This document shows positions 1 to 6,868 of a DNA stretch of 10,811 nt, piece by piece (the stretch's first letter is position 1; every line of letters begins with the position of its first letter). This DNA comes from Deltaproteobacteria bacterium (GTDB lineage: Bacteria > Desulfobacterota > Desulfobacteria > Desulfobacterales > SG8-13), in contig DAOVBC010000050.1 of assembly GCA_030670715.1 (NCBI GenBank), positions 1 through 10,811 on the forward strand, written 5' to 3'. The notes beneath the pieces were generated by a model. It searched no databases. It was not told where the DNA came from and worked only from the letters and a program-made list of their open reading frames with translations. The position numbers were made by a program, and so were the translations under genes.

Positions 1-1443
1 GCCGATACCCACAGTTTTCAGGAGATGATCGATGAGAGCAATCTGGCCCACACATTTGAAGTAATGAATTTAAGGGCCGGGGCTTTTGTGGACCTGGGGG
101 TGATCGACAGCGATGGACAGCATCGAGCTTATATAGGGCCCTACGACCTCAAGGGCCGCGATTACCACAATCAGCCCTGGTTCAACGAGGTAATGAGCAA
201 AGGGATCTATATCAGCGACGTCTACATGGGTTTCCGGCAGCTACCTCACTTTATTATTGCCGTTCGCCGGCATGAAGAGCAGAAACCCTGGATTCTGCGG
301 GCCACCATCGATCCGGACATTCTGGAGGAGATCGTGCGCTCGGCCCAGATCGGCAGAACCGGTGACGCCTACCTGGTCAACCGCAACGGGATCTATCAGA
401 CCCGGCCGCGATTTAAAGGGCGCGTCCTGTCACAGTCAGACCTGAACACCAGCCAGTTCGGCGGGCAGGTAACGGTGACAGAAGAGAAAAGCATTACAGG
501 TCATTCACGCCTTTATGCGGGCAGCTGGCTGAAAAACAACAAATGGCTGCTTGTCATCAATCAGGAACCGCTCGAACTGATGGCCCGCCTGTTTGCAATC
601 CAGTATATGGAAATCGTTATCATTGCCATCGGGCTCATGGCGATTATTATAACCACCTTTTTTACCACCCGCCTGGCAATCAATCAGTTAAAACAATCCG
701 ACGAAAAGATGATCGAGCTCAATGCCCAGCTGGTGCAGTCGGATAAACTGGCGGCACTGGGTAAAATGGCCGCCGGCGTGGCCCATGAAATCAACAATCC
801 TCTGGCGGTGATCATCCAGAAAACCGGCTGGATGGAAGACCTTCTGGAAGAAGAGGAATTTGAAAAAAGTGAAAACATCGAAGAGTTCAAAACGTCCATT
901 ACAAAAATCGAAGAACATGTTGAACGGGCCCGTAAAGTGGTTCATAATATGCTCGGTTATGCCCGAAAAATGGAACCACGGCTGGAGGATGTGGATGTGA
1001 ATGATACAATTAACCAGACTATCACCATCCTGGAAAACTTCGCTCGCAACAACAACATCGATATCCAGCGCGATCTTGCGGTTGATCTGCCGATTATCGC
1101 CAGTGATCAGTCCCAGCTCCAGCAGGTCTTTTTAAACCTGATAACCAATGCCATTGATGCCATCGGAACGAACGGTCTGATCGAAGTAAAGAGCCGGTGC
1201 ACCGATTCTAAAGTCCTCGTGAACATCAAAGACGACGGCCCGGGGCTTACGGATGACAAAATAAAAAGGATTTTCGATCCCTTTTTTACCACAAAAGAAT
1301 CCGGCAAGGGGACCGGTCTTGGACTCTGGGTCAGTTACAGCATCATCGAGAAAATGGGCGGCACCATCAACGTAAGCAGCAAACCGGGTCTGGGCGCTAC
1401 ATTTACCGTTGAAATCCCGATCGTAATCCCGGAAAAAAAGTAA
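1..1443 (+). CDS. Cache-domain sensor histidine kinase (5' end outside window)
   Basis: The reading frame is open from base 1, so the gene starts upstream; 480 residues are visible. About residues 1-190 look like the end of a periplasmic double-Cache sensor (motifs GPYDLKGRDYHNQPWF and YISDVYMGF, then GRTGDAYLVNRNG). One membrane segment follows at about 204-222. No HAMP domain is evident; a short coiled-coil-like linker leads directly into HisKA. The phosphoacceptor is His262 in GVAHEINNP. The HATPase domain has an N box (Asn379, Asn383), a G1 box DDGPGL (about 411-416), an F box DPFFTT and a G2 box GTGLGL (about 437-442), so it looks catalytically intact. The ligand is unknown; Cache domains typically bind small organic molecules. 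The receiver gene begins 10 bases after the stop, so that protein is the likely phosphorelay partner. The start lies outside the window, so an upstream membrane segment cannot be checked. Confidence 0.95.
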   Translation, partial: ADTHSFQEMIDESNLAHTFEVMNLRAGAFVDLGVIDSDGQHRAYIGPYDLKGRDYHNQPWFNEVMSKGIYISDVYMGFRQLPHFIIAVRRHEEQKPWILRATIDPDILEEIVRSAQIGRTGDAYLVNRNGIYQTRPRFKGRVLSQSDLNTSQFGGQVTVTEEKSITGHSRLYAGSWLKNNKWLLVINQEPLELMARLFAIQYMEIVIIAIGLMAIIITTFFTTRLAINQLKQSDEKMIELNAQLVQSDKLAALGKMAAGVAHEINNPLAVIIQKTGWMEDLLEEEEFEKSENIEEFKTSITKIEEHVERARKVVHNMLGYARKMEPRLEDVDVNDTINQTITILENFARNNNIDIQRDLAVDLPIIASDQSQLQQVFLNLITNAIDAIGTNGLIEVKSRCTDSKVLVNIKDDGPGLTDDKIKRIFDPFFTTKESGKGTGLGLWVSYSIIEKMGGTINVSSKPGLGATFTVEIPIVIPEKK

Positions 1444-1453
1444 AGGAAAAATT

Positions 1454-1918
1454 ATGGATTATCCTAGCGTTCTGGTCGTAGACGACGAAGTCGATTTTCT
1501 GGAGACCCTGATCAAACGCTTTCAAAAGCGCAATATTGACACCACGGGTGTGACCAGCGGTGAAAAAGCCCTTGAAATGCTGGATGAAAAAATGTTCGAT
1601 ATTATTATTCTAGACGTTAAAATGCCGGGGGGAATGGACGGGATCGAGGTCTTAAGAGAGATTAAGAGAAAACAGCCCCTGGCGGAGGTCCTTTTACTGA
1701 CCGGACATGCCTCCGTGGAAACAAGCATTGAAGGAATGAAGATGGGCGCCTTTGATTACCTGTTAAAGCCGATCAAACTGGAAGATCTTCTCATCAAACT
1801 GCAGGAAGCCCTTGATAAAAAATACGCCCACGATCAAAAAATCAGAAAGGCCAGGATCAAAGACCTGTTTCGTTTCCCCGACAGAATGCTCCAGGAGGAA
1901 AGTGAAGATAAAAAATAA
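1454..1918 (+). CDS. Stand-alone receiver-domain response regulator
   Basis: The 154-residue product is a single CheY-like receiver domain. It has the acidic pair Asp10-Asp11, phosphoacceptor Asp54 in IIILDVKMPG, switch Thr83 in LLLTGHAS, and conserved Lys105 followed by Pro106. After about residue 122 only a charged tail of about 30 residues remains, with no DNA-binding, AAA+ or enzymatic output domain. It therefore probably acts by protein contact or passes phosphate on. The ribosome site AAAGGA (1442-1447) overlaps the kinase stop codon and lies 6 bases before ATG, which indicates co-translation with the kinase. The effector target is not visible here. The domain call is firm; the biological output is unknown. 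Confidence 0.95.
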   Translation: MDYPSVLVVDDEVDFLETLIKRFQKRNIDTTGVTSGEKALEMLDEKMFDIIILDVKMPGGMDGIEVLREIKRKQPLAEVLLLTGHASVETSIEGMKMGAFDYLLKPIKLEDLLIKLQEALDKKYAHDQKIRKARIKDLFRFPDRMLQEESEDKK

Positions 1919-2109
1919 GCGACGACGGTTCCCTGGATCTTATGAAGTACACGGATACCGTAAATGTTCGTACCCGCATTGTTCGCTTCGGCAGTGGCGG
2001 TTGTTGCAAACCAAACCGAAACCGCTTTTCTCATAAAAAAATCCCGCTTGAGGGCGCAATCCCCCACGGCAAAGATCCTGTCGACAAGGATCTGCATATA
2101 TTCGCTGAC
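1919..2109 (-). pseudogene. Relic of a pyridine-nucleotide-disulfide oxidoreductase (NADH oxidase / CoA-disulfide reductase type)
   Basis: Read on the minus strand, 2109 to about 1919 gives about 62 residues without a stop that follow this family closely: VSEYMQ, then RIFAVGDCALKRDFF, then ATTATAEANNAGTNIYG, then IQGTVVAY. In intact COG0446 enzymes, FAVGDC is the FAD-binding GD motif, and the Ala-Thr-Ala-Glu-Ala and GT(I/V) segments follow in the same order. Upstream in this frame a stop lies at about 2122-2124, and no N-terminal NAD/FAD region can be seen before the MITE-like element at 2196. Downstream, the dimerisation domain is absent because the receiver gene occupies that DNA. The fragment is therefore dead, left by deletion or insertion. 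Similarity was judged from memory of the family, not by alignment. Confidence 0.6.
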
Positions 2110-2187
2110 CGTATTGAGTCGTTATCAACAGCCAGCGGAAACCCTTCACCTTATCACCTCAAGATATCATCTTTTCTCGTTAAACAA

Positions 2188-2417
2188 GGTACTTAGTACG
2201 TGTTCACGGGGTGCGCTCCCCCGATTCACTCCGGTGGCTACGTGTCTGGTCATTTCAATGACTTAGCCGCGGGGGCATTCCTGCCCTCTCCGCGTTCTCC
2301 CGAAATAATCATGCGGGAGCCGCGGTCTCCCCCCCTGATAAGTCATTTAAATGACGAAGCCACTCCGCCAATATCGTTACTCGGGGAAACGTACCCCGTG
2401 AACACGTACGGTACTTA
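2188..2417. mobile_element. MITE-like palindromic element with 17-bp TIRs and 8-bp flanking duplication
   Basis: The 17-bp sequence GTACGTGTTCACGGGGT at 2196-2212 recurs as its exact reverse complement at 2393-2409. The pair is immediately flanked by the direct repeat GGTACTTA at 2188-2195 and 2410-2417, as expected of a target-site duplication. The two halves remain complementary further inward. Both carry a GTCATT-type palindrome (2249-2262 and the perfect 14-mer GTCATTTAAATGAC at 2342-2355), and near the centre lies CTCCCG/CGGGAG. The 214-bp unit has no room for a transposase and no convincing ORF, so it would be non-autonomous. The parent transposon family is not recognised. Confidence 0.75.
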
Positions 2418-2418
2418 G

Positions 2419-2567
2419 AACGGAATACGGTTTTTAACTCGGAAAATGTGTGGTAAGATGTAGTTTATAGCGGTAAGCTTGGCATATAAATGAGAGGACA
2501 AGCTAAGCCAAAGTTGCTCAGAATTGGTCGACTGAAAGAGAGAAGCCATAGGCGATTGTCAACGTGC
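2419..2567. other. Intergenic stretch with no clear feature
   Basis: This short stretch lies between the MITE-like element and the heptamer palindrome. The only structure seen is a 6-bp inverted repeat, AGCTTG/CAAGCT, around a 17-base loop. No ORF, convincing promoter or recognised riboswitch core was found. Confidence 0.4.
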
Positions 2568-2645
2568 GATGCATGATACATGATTCACGATACAGGATAC
2601 ACGCCCTGCGCTGCATCTTGAATCCTGCATCCTGGATCCATCATT
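2568..2645. repeat. Palindromic array of heptamer repeats
   Basis: The left arm (2568-2602) is exactly five consecutive 7-base units of the form GATNCAN. An 8-base spacer follows (2603-2610). The right arm (2611-2645) is exactly five 7-base units that are the same motif in reverse complement, consensus CTGCATC. The layout is symmetric (35 + 8 + 35) and would fold into a cruciform or long hairpin with mismatches. It lies about 70 bases upstream of glpA. No function is known to me. Confidence 0.8.
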
Positions 2646-2664
2646 CCAGTGTTCAAATAGTTTG

Positions 2665-2683
2665 CTATGGCCGACTCCCATAG
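2665..2683. promoter_or_regulatory. Short dyad in the glpA leader
   Basis: CTATGG at 2665-2670 and CCATAG at 2678-2683 are perfect inverted repeats around a 7-base loop, about 20 bases before the glpA ribosome site. It could be an operator half-site pair or a leader hairpin; there is no evidence to choose between them. Confidence 0.3.
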
Positions 2684-2703
2684 AATCGGATTAGTACTTT
2701 AGG

Positions 2704-2710
2704 AAGGAGG
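2704..2710 (+). promoter_or_regulatory. Ribosome-binding site that favours a TTG start for glpA
   Basis: AAGGAGG touches the ATG at 2711 directly, too close to serve it. It lies 6 bases before the in-frame TTG at 2717, an ideal spacing. With TTG the protein begins METQVLIIGGG, like other GlpA proteins. Confidence 0.65.
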
Positions 2711-2716
2711 ATGTGC

Positions 2717-4258
2717 TTGGAAACCCAGGTACTTATCATCGGCGGCGGGGTCACGGGCACCGGCCTTGCCCGGGATCTGGCGCTTCGCGGGGTTCAGTCG
2801 ATTCTGGTGGAGAAAAAGGACCTCAATGCCGGCGCTTCCGGCGCCAATCACGGACTGCTGCACAGCGGGGGCCGATATGTTGCCAGTGATCCGGAAACGG
2901 CGGCAGAGTGCCGGAAAGAAGGTGACATCCTCAAACAGGTGGCTGCCGGCTGTATCGAAGACACGGGCGGTTTGTTCGTAGCGGTGGAGGGTGACGATGA
3001 AAAATATATTGCCGACTTTCCCCACCTGTGTTCACGAAGCGGGATTCCCGTGCGAGCCCTTGACCCGTCGGAAGCGCGTGAATTCGAACCGGCTCTGAAC
3101 TCGAAAATCATCGCCGTGTATGAAGTAGAAGACGCCTCCATTGATCCATTTAAATTGAATCTCGAAAACATGGATCATGCCCAGGCCCTGGGGAGCAGGC
3201 TGTTGCGCCACACTGAAGTCATGGCCTTTGATCGGAACAGAAAGCGGATACAACGGGTTCGCCTGAGAAACACAAAGACCGGCGAAGATATTCTGGTGGA
3301 GCCGGAACAGGTGGTGAACGCTGCCGGGGCATGGGCCAGGAAAGTTGCCGCTTTTGCCGGTGCTCCCATTGATATGATCTATTCCAAGGGCAGTCTTCTT
3401 ATCACCGACACCCGCCTGACAACCCGGGTTGTCAACCGCCTGCGGCCCGCATCGGACGGTGACATCCTGGTTCCGGGCGGAACGGTATCTCTTTTGGGTA
3501 CAACGTCTATCCGCATTAACTCTCCGGATGATATCCGGCCAACGGTTGAAGAAATAAATGCTATTACTGATTACGGGTCTGCCATGGTACCCGCATTGCA
3601 AAAAACCCGTTTTATCCGCGCTTACAGCGGTGTCAGACCCTTGATTGGAACACAATCCGGCCAGGGCGACCGTTCTGTCAGAAGAAGTTTTGCCCTCTTC
3701 GATCATATACAGGACGGCCTGGAAAATTTTGTCACCATTACCGGCGGGAAATTAACCACCTATCGCTACATGGCAGAAAAAACCGCCGACCTGGTTTGCA
3801 GCCGGCTGGGTGTTTCCGCACCATGTGTTACCCGAACCGAACCGCTGCCGTCATCTGAAACATCGCAATGGACCGAACCGGGCCGGGCTCCGCGGGAATG
3901 GATAAAGAATAAAAACCCGGAAGATATCATCCTTTGCGAGTGTGAAATGGTGCCCCGCAGTGTTATCGACAGCATCATCACTTCTCTCCGTGATAAGGAC
4001 GACAGCGTGGACCTCCGCGCCATTGGCCTGCGCAGCAGGATCGGCAAGGGCCTTTGCCAGGGGGCCTTTTGCGGTATCCGTATAACCGCTTATATGTTTG
4101 ACGAGGGCGAGTTGAATGCCGATGAGGGATTGATCAACCTCAGGGAGTTCCTCAACGGGCGCTGGAAAGGTATACGACCGGTGCTCTGGGGGGCATCGCT
4201 GATTCAGGAGGAATTGCAGGAAGCCATACACTGCGGGCTCTTCGGGCTTGAATTGTAA
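2717..4258 (+). CDS. glpA: Anaerobic glycerol-3-phosphate dehydrogenase subunit A (FAD)
   Basis: GlpA oxidises sn-glycerol-3-phosphate to dihydroxyacetone phosphate at FAD. The product is 513 residues from the TTG start (515 from ATG 2711), close to E. coli GlpA (about 540). It begins with the dinucleotide-binding motif LIIGGGVTGTGLARDL and continues with GASGANHGLLHSGGRYV, characteristic of this DAO-fold family. Near the middle-to-end GVRPLIG and TITGGKLTTYR are also typical. The C-terminal BFD-like [2Fe-2S] domain is present, with cysteines at about 407 and 409 (CEC) and 447 and 452 (CQGAFC). The stop codon shares one base with the glpB start (TAATG), so the two are translationally coupled. 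An ATG start at 2711 would add two residues. The call is secure. Confidence 0.96.
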   Translation: METQVLIIGGGVTGTGLARDLALRGVQSILVEKKDLNAGASGANHGLLHSGGRYVASDPETAAECRKEGDILKQVAAGCIEDTGGLFVAVEGDDEKYIADFPHLCSRSGIPVRALDPSEAREFEPALNSKIIAVYEVEDASIDPFKLNLENMDHAQALGSRLLRHTEVMAFDRNRKRIQRVRLRNTKTGEDILVEPEQVVNAAGAWARKVAAFAGAPIDMIYSKGSLLITDTRLTTRVVNRLRPASDGDILVPGGTVSLLGTTSIRINSPDDIRPTVEEINAITDYGSAMVPALQKTRFIRAYSGVRPLIGTQSGQGDRSVRRSFALFDHIQDGLENFVTITGGKLTTYRYMAEKTADLVCSRLGVSAPCVTRTEPLPSSETSQWTEPGRAPREWIKNKNPEDIILCECEMVPRSVIDSIITSLRDKDDSVDLRAIGLRSRIGKGLCQGAFCGIRITAYMFDEGELNADEGLINLREFLNGRWKGIRPVLWGASLIQEELQEAIHCGLFGLEL

Positions 4259-5550
4259 TGGAACACTTTGAAACAAAACTCACTGTCATCGGCACCGGAA
4301 TGACCGGTATGGCTGCAACCCTTTTTGCCGCTAACCGGGGCATTGACACTGTGCTGGTGGGCAGCACCAGTGAAATCATGTTTGCCAGCGGGTTTATCGA
4401 CCTTTTGGGGGTTCATCCCATACACGAAAGAAAAAGTTGGAAGAATCCCTGGCAAGGTATCGCCGAAGTGCGCAGAGATATTCCCAACCATCCTTACGCC
4501 CGTATGGATGAAACCGATATCCGCACGGCTTTTGATCAAGCGCTCTCTTTTTTAAAAGATGCCGGACTTCCCTATCTCCGGCGAAACGAACAAAACTGCA
4601 GAGCGGTCACTTCCCTGGGAACTCTAAAAAGTACATACTGTATACCACATACAATGTGGGCCGGGGTTGAGGCCCTGGAAGAAAAAAGCCCTTGCCTGCT
4701 GGTTGATTTCCGGGGTCTAAAAGGTTTCAGTGCCCGGCAAATTGCGGCCGTTTTACAGCATGAGTGGCCGAACCTGCGCACGGTTCGGATCTCCTTTCCG
4801 GAGATGGAACATATGGAAGAGGTTTACACCGAAGCGCTGGCAAGAAACTTGAGTATGGAACATAACCGGGTAAAGCTTGCGGAGGTAATACGGCCCCACG
4901 TCAAGGGAAGCGTTTATGTGGGATTGCCGGCAATACTCGGGATTTCCTCCTCCTATGAAGTGGCATGCGATATTTCAGATAAAATCGGTGCAAAGGTTTT
5001 TGAGATTCCGACCATGCCGCCGTCTGTACCCGGTTTGCGCCTTAAAGAAGCCTTTGAAGAGCAGTTCCCGCTGCGAGGAGTCCGTCCTTTTTTTCAAAAA
5101 CAGGTTCTTAATGTTCACAACGGTCCGGGCGGGGAATTTAAGCTGGACATCGGTGGCGATACCACTGAATTCGGTGTGAAAACAGACGGCATCATTATGG
5201 CCAGCGGCCGTTTCCTTGGCGGAGGCCTTCGGGCGGACAGGCATCAGATCCGGGAAACCATCTTCGGTCTTCCGGTAACCCAACCCAGTGACCGGCGGTT
5301 GTGGCACCGGAGAAGCTTTCTGGACTCACGGGGACATCCTGTTAATCGATGCGGCCTGGAAATTGACGATGAATTCCGCCCGCTGGACAAATCCGGCCAC
5401 CCCGCTTACCCGAACCTTTTCGCCGCAGGCTCTGTCCTGGCTCATCAAGACTGGATGCGCATGAAGTGCGGCTCGGGTCTTGCCATTGCAACCGCCTATA
5501 AGGCGGTAAAAGCGTATTCCCAAATGAATGAGCGGCCCGTTGGGCCTTGA
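4258..5550 (+). CDS. glpB: Anaerobic glycerol-3-phosphate dehydrogenase subunit B (flavin)
   Basis: The 430-residue product matches GlpB in length (E. coli about 419). It has the N-terminal flavin-binding motif VIGTGMTGMAATLFAA and the typical FASGFIDLLGVHP stretch. Near the C-terminus come NLFAAGSVLAHQDW and CGSGLAIATAYKA. GlpB is the second flavoprotein of the GlpABC complex and works with GlpA at the cytoplasmic face of the membrane. Its start overlaps the glpA stop by one base. In E. coli the Fe-S anchor glpC follows; here the next DNA is repeats and then an opposite-strand gene, so electrons must leave through a GlpC encoded elsewhere or another partner. The last codons (Arg-Pro-Val-Gly-Pro-stop) are read from a hairpin sequence that recurs 71 bases later, so the extreme C-terminus may be repeat-derived. 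Confidence 0.94.
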   Translation: MEHFETKLTVIGTGMTGMAATLFAANRGIDTVLVGSTSEIMFASGFIDLLGVHPIHERKSWKNPWQGIAEVRRDIPNHPYARMDETDIRTAFDQALSFLKDAGLPYLRRNEQNCRAVTSLGTLKSTYCIPHTMWAGVEALEEKSPCLLVDFRGLKGFSARQIAAVLQHEWPNLRTVRISFPEMEHMEEVYTEALARNLSMEHNRVKLAEVIRPHVKGSVYVGLPAILGISSSYEVACDISDKIGAKVFEIPTMPPSVPGLRLKEAFEEQFPLRGVRPFFQKQVLNVHNGPGGEFKLDIGGDTTEFGVKTDGIIMASGRFLGGGLRADRHQIRETIFGLPVTQPSDRRLWHRRSFLDSRGHPVNRCGLEIDDEFRPLDKSGHPAYPNLFAAGSVLAHQDWMRMKCGSGLAIATAYKAVKAYSQMNERPVGP

Positions 5551-5640
5551 GGAGCTCCGCCGCGGCGGATTGAGGATCGTTCGCCTAAATCGAACTAAAG
5601 GATCGGCCCTTTGGGCCTAGAGGGGGTGCTCCTGATATCG
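5533..5640. repeat. Cluster of dyads after glpB, including a duplicated GGCCC hairpin
   Basis: GGCCC-GTT-GGGCC (5534-5546) spans the glpB stop, and GGCCC-TTT-GGGCC (5605-5617) is a second copy; both continue into similar sequence ending GCTCC. Between them are the perfect palindromes GGAGCTCC (5551-5558) and CCGCCGCGGCGG (5557-5568) and the inverted pair GTTCG/CGAAC (5579-5595). No T-run follows either hairpin, so intrinsic termination is not well supported. Confidence 0.55.
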
Positions 5641-5660
5641 AAAGTGCCTAAAATTAAAAA

Positions 5661-5868
5661 GGTTGAGTCGGTTGTGTCAGTTGTGTCGGTTGAGTCTGTT
5701 GAGCCCGTAACTCGCGACTCGCCCGCCGTCGTTTTATCGAAGATGAAACTATGGCGCGGCAAGCAACACGCAACACGTAACTCAACAAACGCAACGAACC
5801 TAATGAACTCAACAAACTCAATGAACCCAACAAACCCAATAGACTCAATGAACCCAATAAACCCAACT
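5661..5868. repeat. Opposed nonamer repeat arrays flanking a REP-like hairpin
   Basis: Five 9-base units (consensus GGTTGAGTC) occupy 5661-5705. Ten 9-base units (consensus AACTCAAYR or AACCCAAYR) occupy 5779-5868. The right units are the approximate reverse complement of the left ones, so the arms can pair. The 73-base spacer carries a REP-like hairpin. The arrays fill the gap between glpB and the convergent usp gene. The frame open through the right array is simply the translation of the repeat. Confidence 0.75.
5725..5760. repeat. REP-like hairpin, copy 1
   Basis: GCCG at 5725-5728 pairs with CGGC at 5757-5760. The sequence runs GCCGTCG then GAAACTATGGCGCGGC. A shorter relative sits at 10526-10558 with the same GCCGTCG and CTATGGC blocks in the same order, which suggests a dispersed repeat family. 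Confidence 0.5.
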
Positions 5869-5875
5869 TAGGATG

Positions 5876-6355
5876 CTACAATGACAAATCCACACCGGGA
5901 AATGACGCTTCAATTTCTTTTCGCGACCGGATCAACAGCAGCGGCCTGTCGACACGCTGCAGCACACCGGCGGCTATGCTCCCGTAGAAAACCCGCGACA
6001 GACCACCCCGTCCGTGACTTGCCATTGCAATAAGCTCCAGGTTTTCTTTTTCGGCGATGTTTAAAATGGTCTCCACCACCGGCCCGTGGACGACGCGCGA
6101 CCGGACCCGGATCTTTTTGTTACGAAAAATCTTCTCCAGGGTCTCCAGATAAGTTTGGGCCTCCCGGCTCAGTGTCTCTATCTCCCGCTGGTATAAATAC
6201 GGATCGTAGCCCTCAAATCCGGTTACTTTTGGCGGCTCGATGACCTGCAGGAAAATGACCTCTCCGCCGTGGCTTCGGGCCAGTTCCTCCACATGCCTCA
6301 ATATTGCCTCCGCCCGCTTTGACCCATCCAAAGGTACCAGTATCTTTTTATACAT
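5876..6355 (-). CDS. Universal stress protein (UspA-like)
   Basis: The 159-residue product is a single Usp domain. It starts MYKKILVPLDGSKRAEAIL, the usual first strand and helix, and ends with the nucleotide-binding segment MASHGRGGLSRVFYGSIAAG and then RPLLLIR. The ATP-binding pattern G-2x-G-9x-G(S/T) is kept except that Ala replaces its first Gly, a common variant. Members bind ATP or AMP and support survival under stress or stationary phase; the specific role is unknown. The ATG at 6355-6353 is preceded by an A/G-rich ribosome site, AAAGGGGGG, 3 bases away. A consensus sigma-54 promoter lies directly upstream on the same strand. The gene is monocistronic and faces glpB across the nonamer repeat region. 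Confidence 0.93.
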   Translation of the reverse strand: MYKKILVPLDGSKRAEAILRHVEELARSHGGEVIFLQVIEPPKVTGFEGYDPYLYQREIETLSREAQTYLETLEKIFRNKKIRVRSRVVHGPVVETILNIAEKENLELIAMASHGRGGLSRVFYGSIAAGVLQRVDRPLLLIRSRKEIEASFPGVDLSL

Positions 6356-6388
6356 ATTCCCCCCTTTGTGCCTTTTCTCTATAAATAT

Positions 6389-6404
6389 AGCAAACTTTAT
6401 GCCA
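6389..6404 (-). promoter_or_regulatory. Sigma-54 promoter of the universal stress protein gene
   Basis: On the minus strand the sequence is TGGCATAAAGTTTGCT, with GG at -24 and GC at -12 at the obligatory spacing. The predicted start is about 12 bases on, near 6378, giving a leader of about 23 bases that includes the ribosome site. Confidence 0.85.
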
Positions 6405-6559
6405 AACTGTCAGTTTTTAAGCACAATTATAATCTATTTGAATCCGTGATTATTTTCAACAAACCATACGGTTTCCAAAGAATAAAATGAACTGCCCCCT
6501 GTCAGGAATTTTATCAACTTGACAAGTACTTGCTTAGCGACTAGCCTTAAAATAATTAC
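6405..6559. promoter_or_regulatory. Upstream region of the usp sigma-54 promoter with a dyad
   Basis: AAACC-ATAC-GGTTT (6461-6474) is a perfect inverted repeat about 85-95 bases upstream of the predicted start, the range expected of an enhancer-binding protein site. TGTCA and TGACA also form an inverted pair further away (about 6500-6533). No gene is seen here. The binding protein is unknown. Confidence 0.35.
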
Positions 6560-6852
6560 CAGTTAATTGAGGGGTCGGAGAGTTTTTATCGCTAAGCCTC
6601 GATTAGAGCGGAATGGGTTATCCGCACATCACCAGGCACTGTTTGAATGTGTTAGGGATCGTTAAGAAAGAACAGCGGGTAGTTGATATGTTTCATGATT
6701 GCTACAACACCTGTTATACCCCTAACTTCTTGATTTAATGCCCCTTTATATGTTCTTTCTTTACGAACCCTTATGCATGAGTTTGCCCGGTGATGTGCGG
6801 ATAATTCATGGAGCTCTCAATTCAAAAAACTCCCCGACCCTCAGTTAATTGA
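6560..6852. mobile_element. Long imperfect palindrome with 11-bp terminal direct repeats (MITE- or REP-derived)
   Basis: The direct repeat CAGTTAATTGA occurs at 6560-6570 and 6842-6852. Just inside, GGGGTCGGAGAGTTTTT (left) matches the reverse complement of the right end (AGGGTCGGGGAGTTTTT). The arms stay complementary for about 100 bases: TTATCCGCACATCACC at 6618-6633 has its exact reverse complement at 6789-6804, and AAGAAAGAAC at 6664-6673 is matched at 6752-6761. The centre is AT-rich, with no convincing ORF. The element ends 16 bases before the DUF1624 start, so it supplies that gene's upstream region. The family is unassigned. Confidence 0.7.
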
Positions 6853-6868
6853 AAGGTGCAAAATAACG

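Noticed and set aside
1454..1918. The response regulator as the sigma-54 activator for usp and pilZ
   Set aside because: It has only a receiver domain; no AAA+ or DNA-binding region is present.
2200..2418. Plus-strand frame of 72 codons within the MITE-like element
   Set aside because: It coincides with the palindrome and has no domain or ribosome site.
2568..2645. Short repeats as a CRISPR array
   Set aside because: The units are contiguous 7-mers without spacers, and the arms are inverted.
2652..2667. TTTGCT before glpA as a sigma-54 -12 element
   Set aside because: The GG needed at -24 is TT here, so the promoter core is missing.
3032..3706. Long minus-strand frame (224 codons) inside glpA
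   Set aside because: It is antisense to a secure glpA with a low-information, non-domain translation and no ribosome site of note.
5534..5617. GGCCC/GGGCC hairpins as glpB terminators
   Set aside because: Neither is followed by a run of T.
5611..5871. Plus-strand frame rich in Asn, Thr, Pro and Met
   Set aside because: Its second half is the direct translation of ten nonamer repeats, and it has no recognisable fold.
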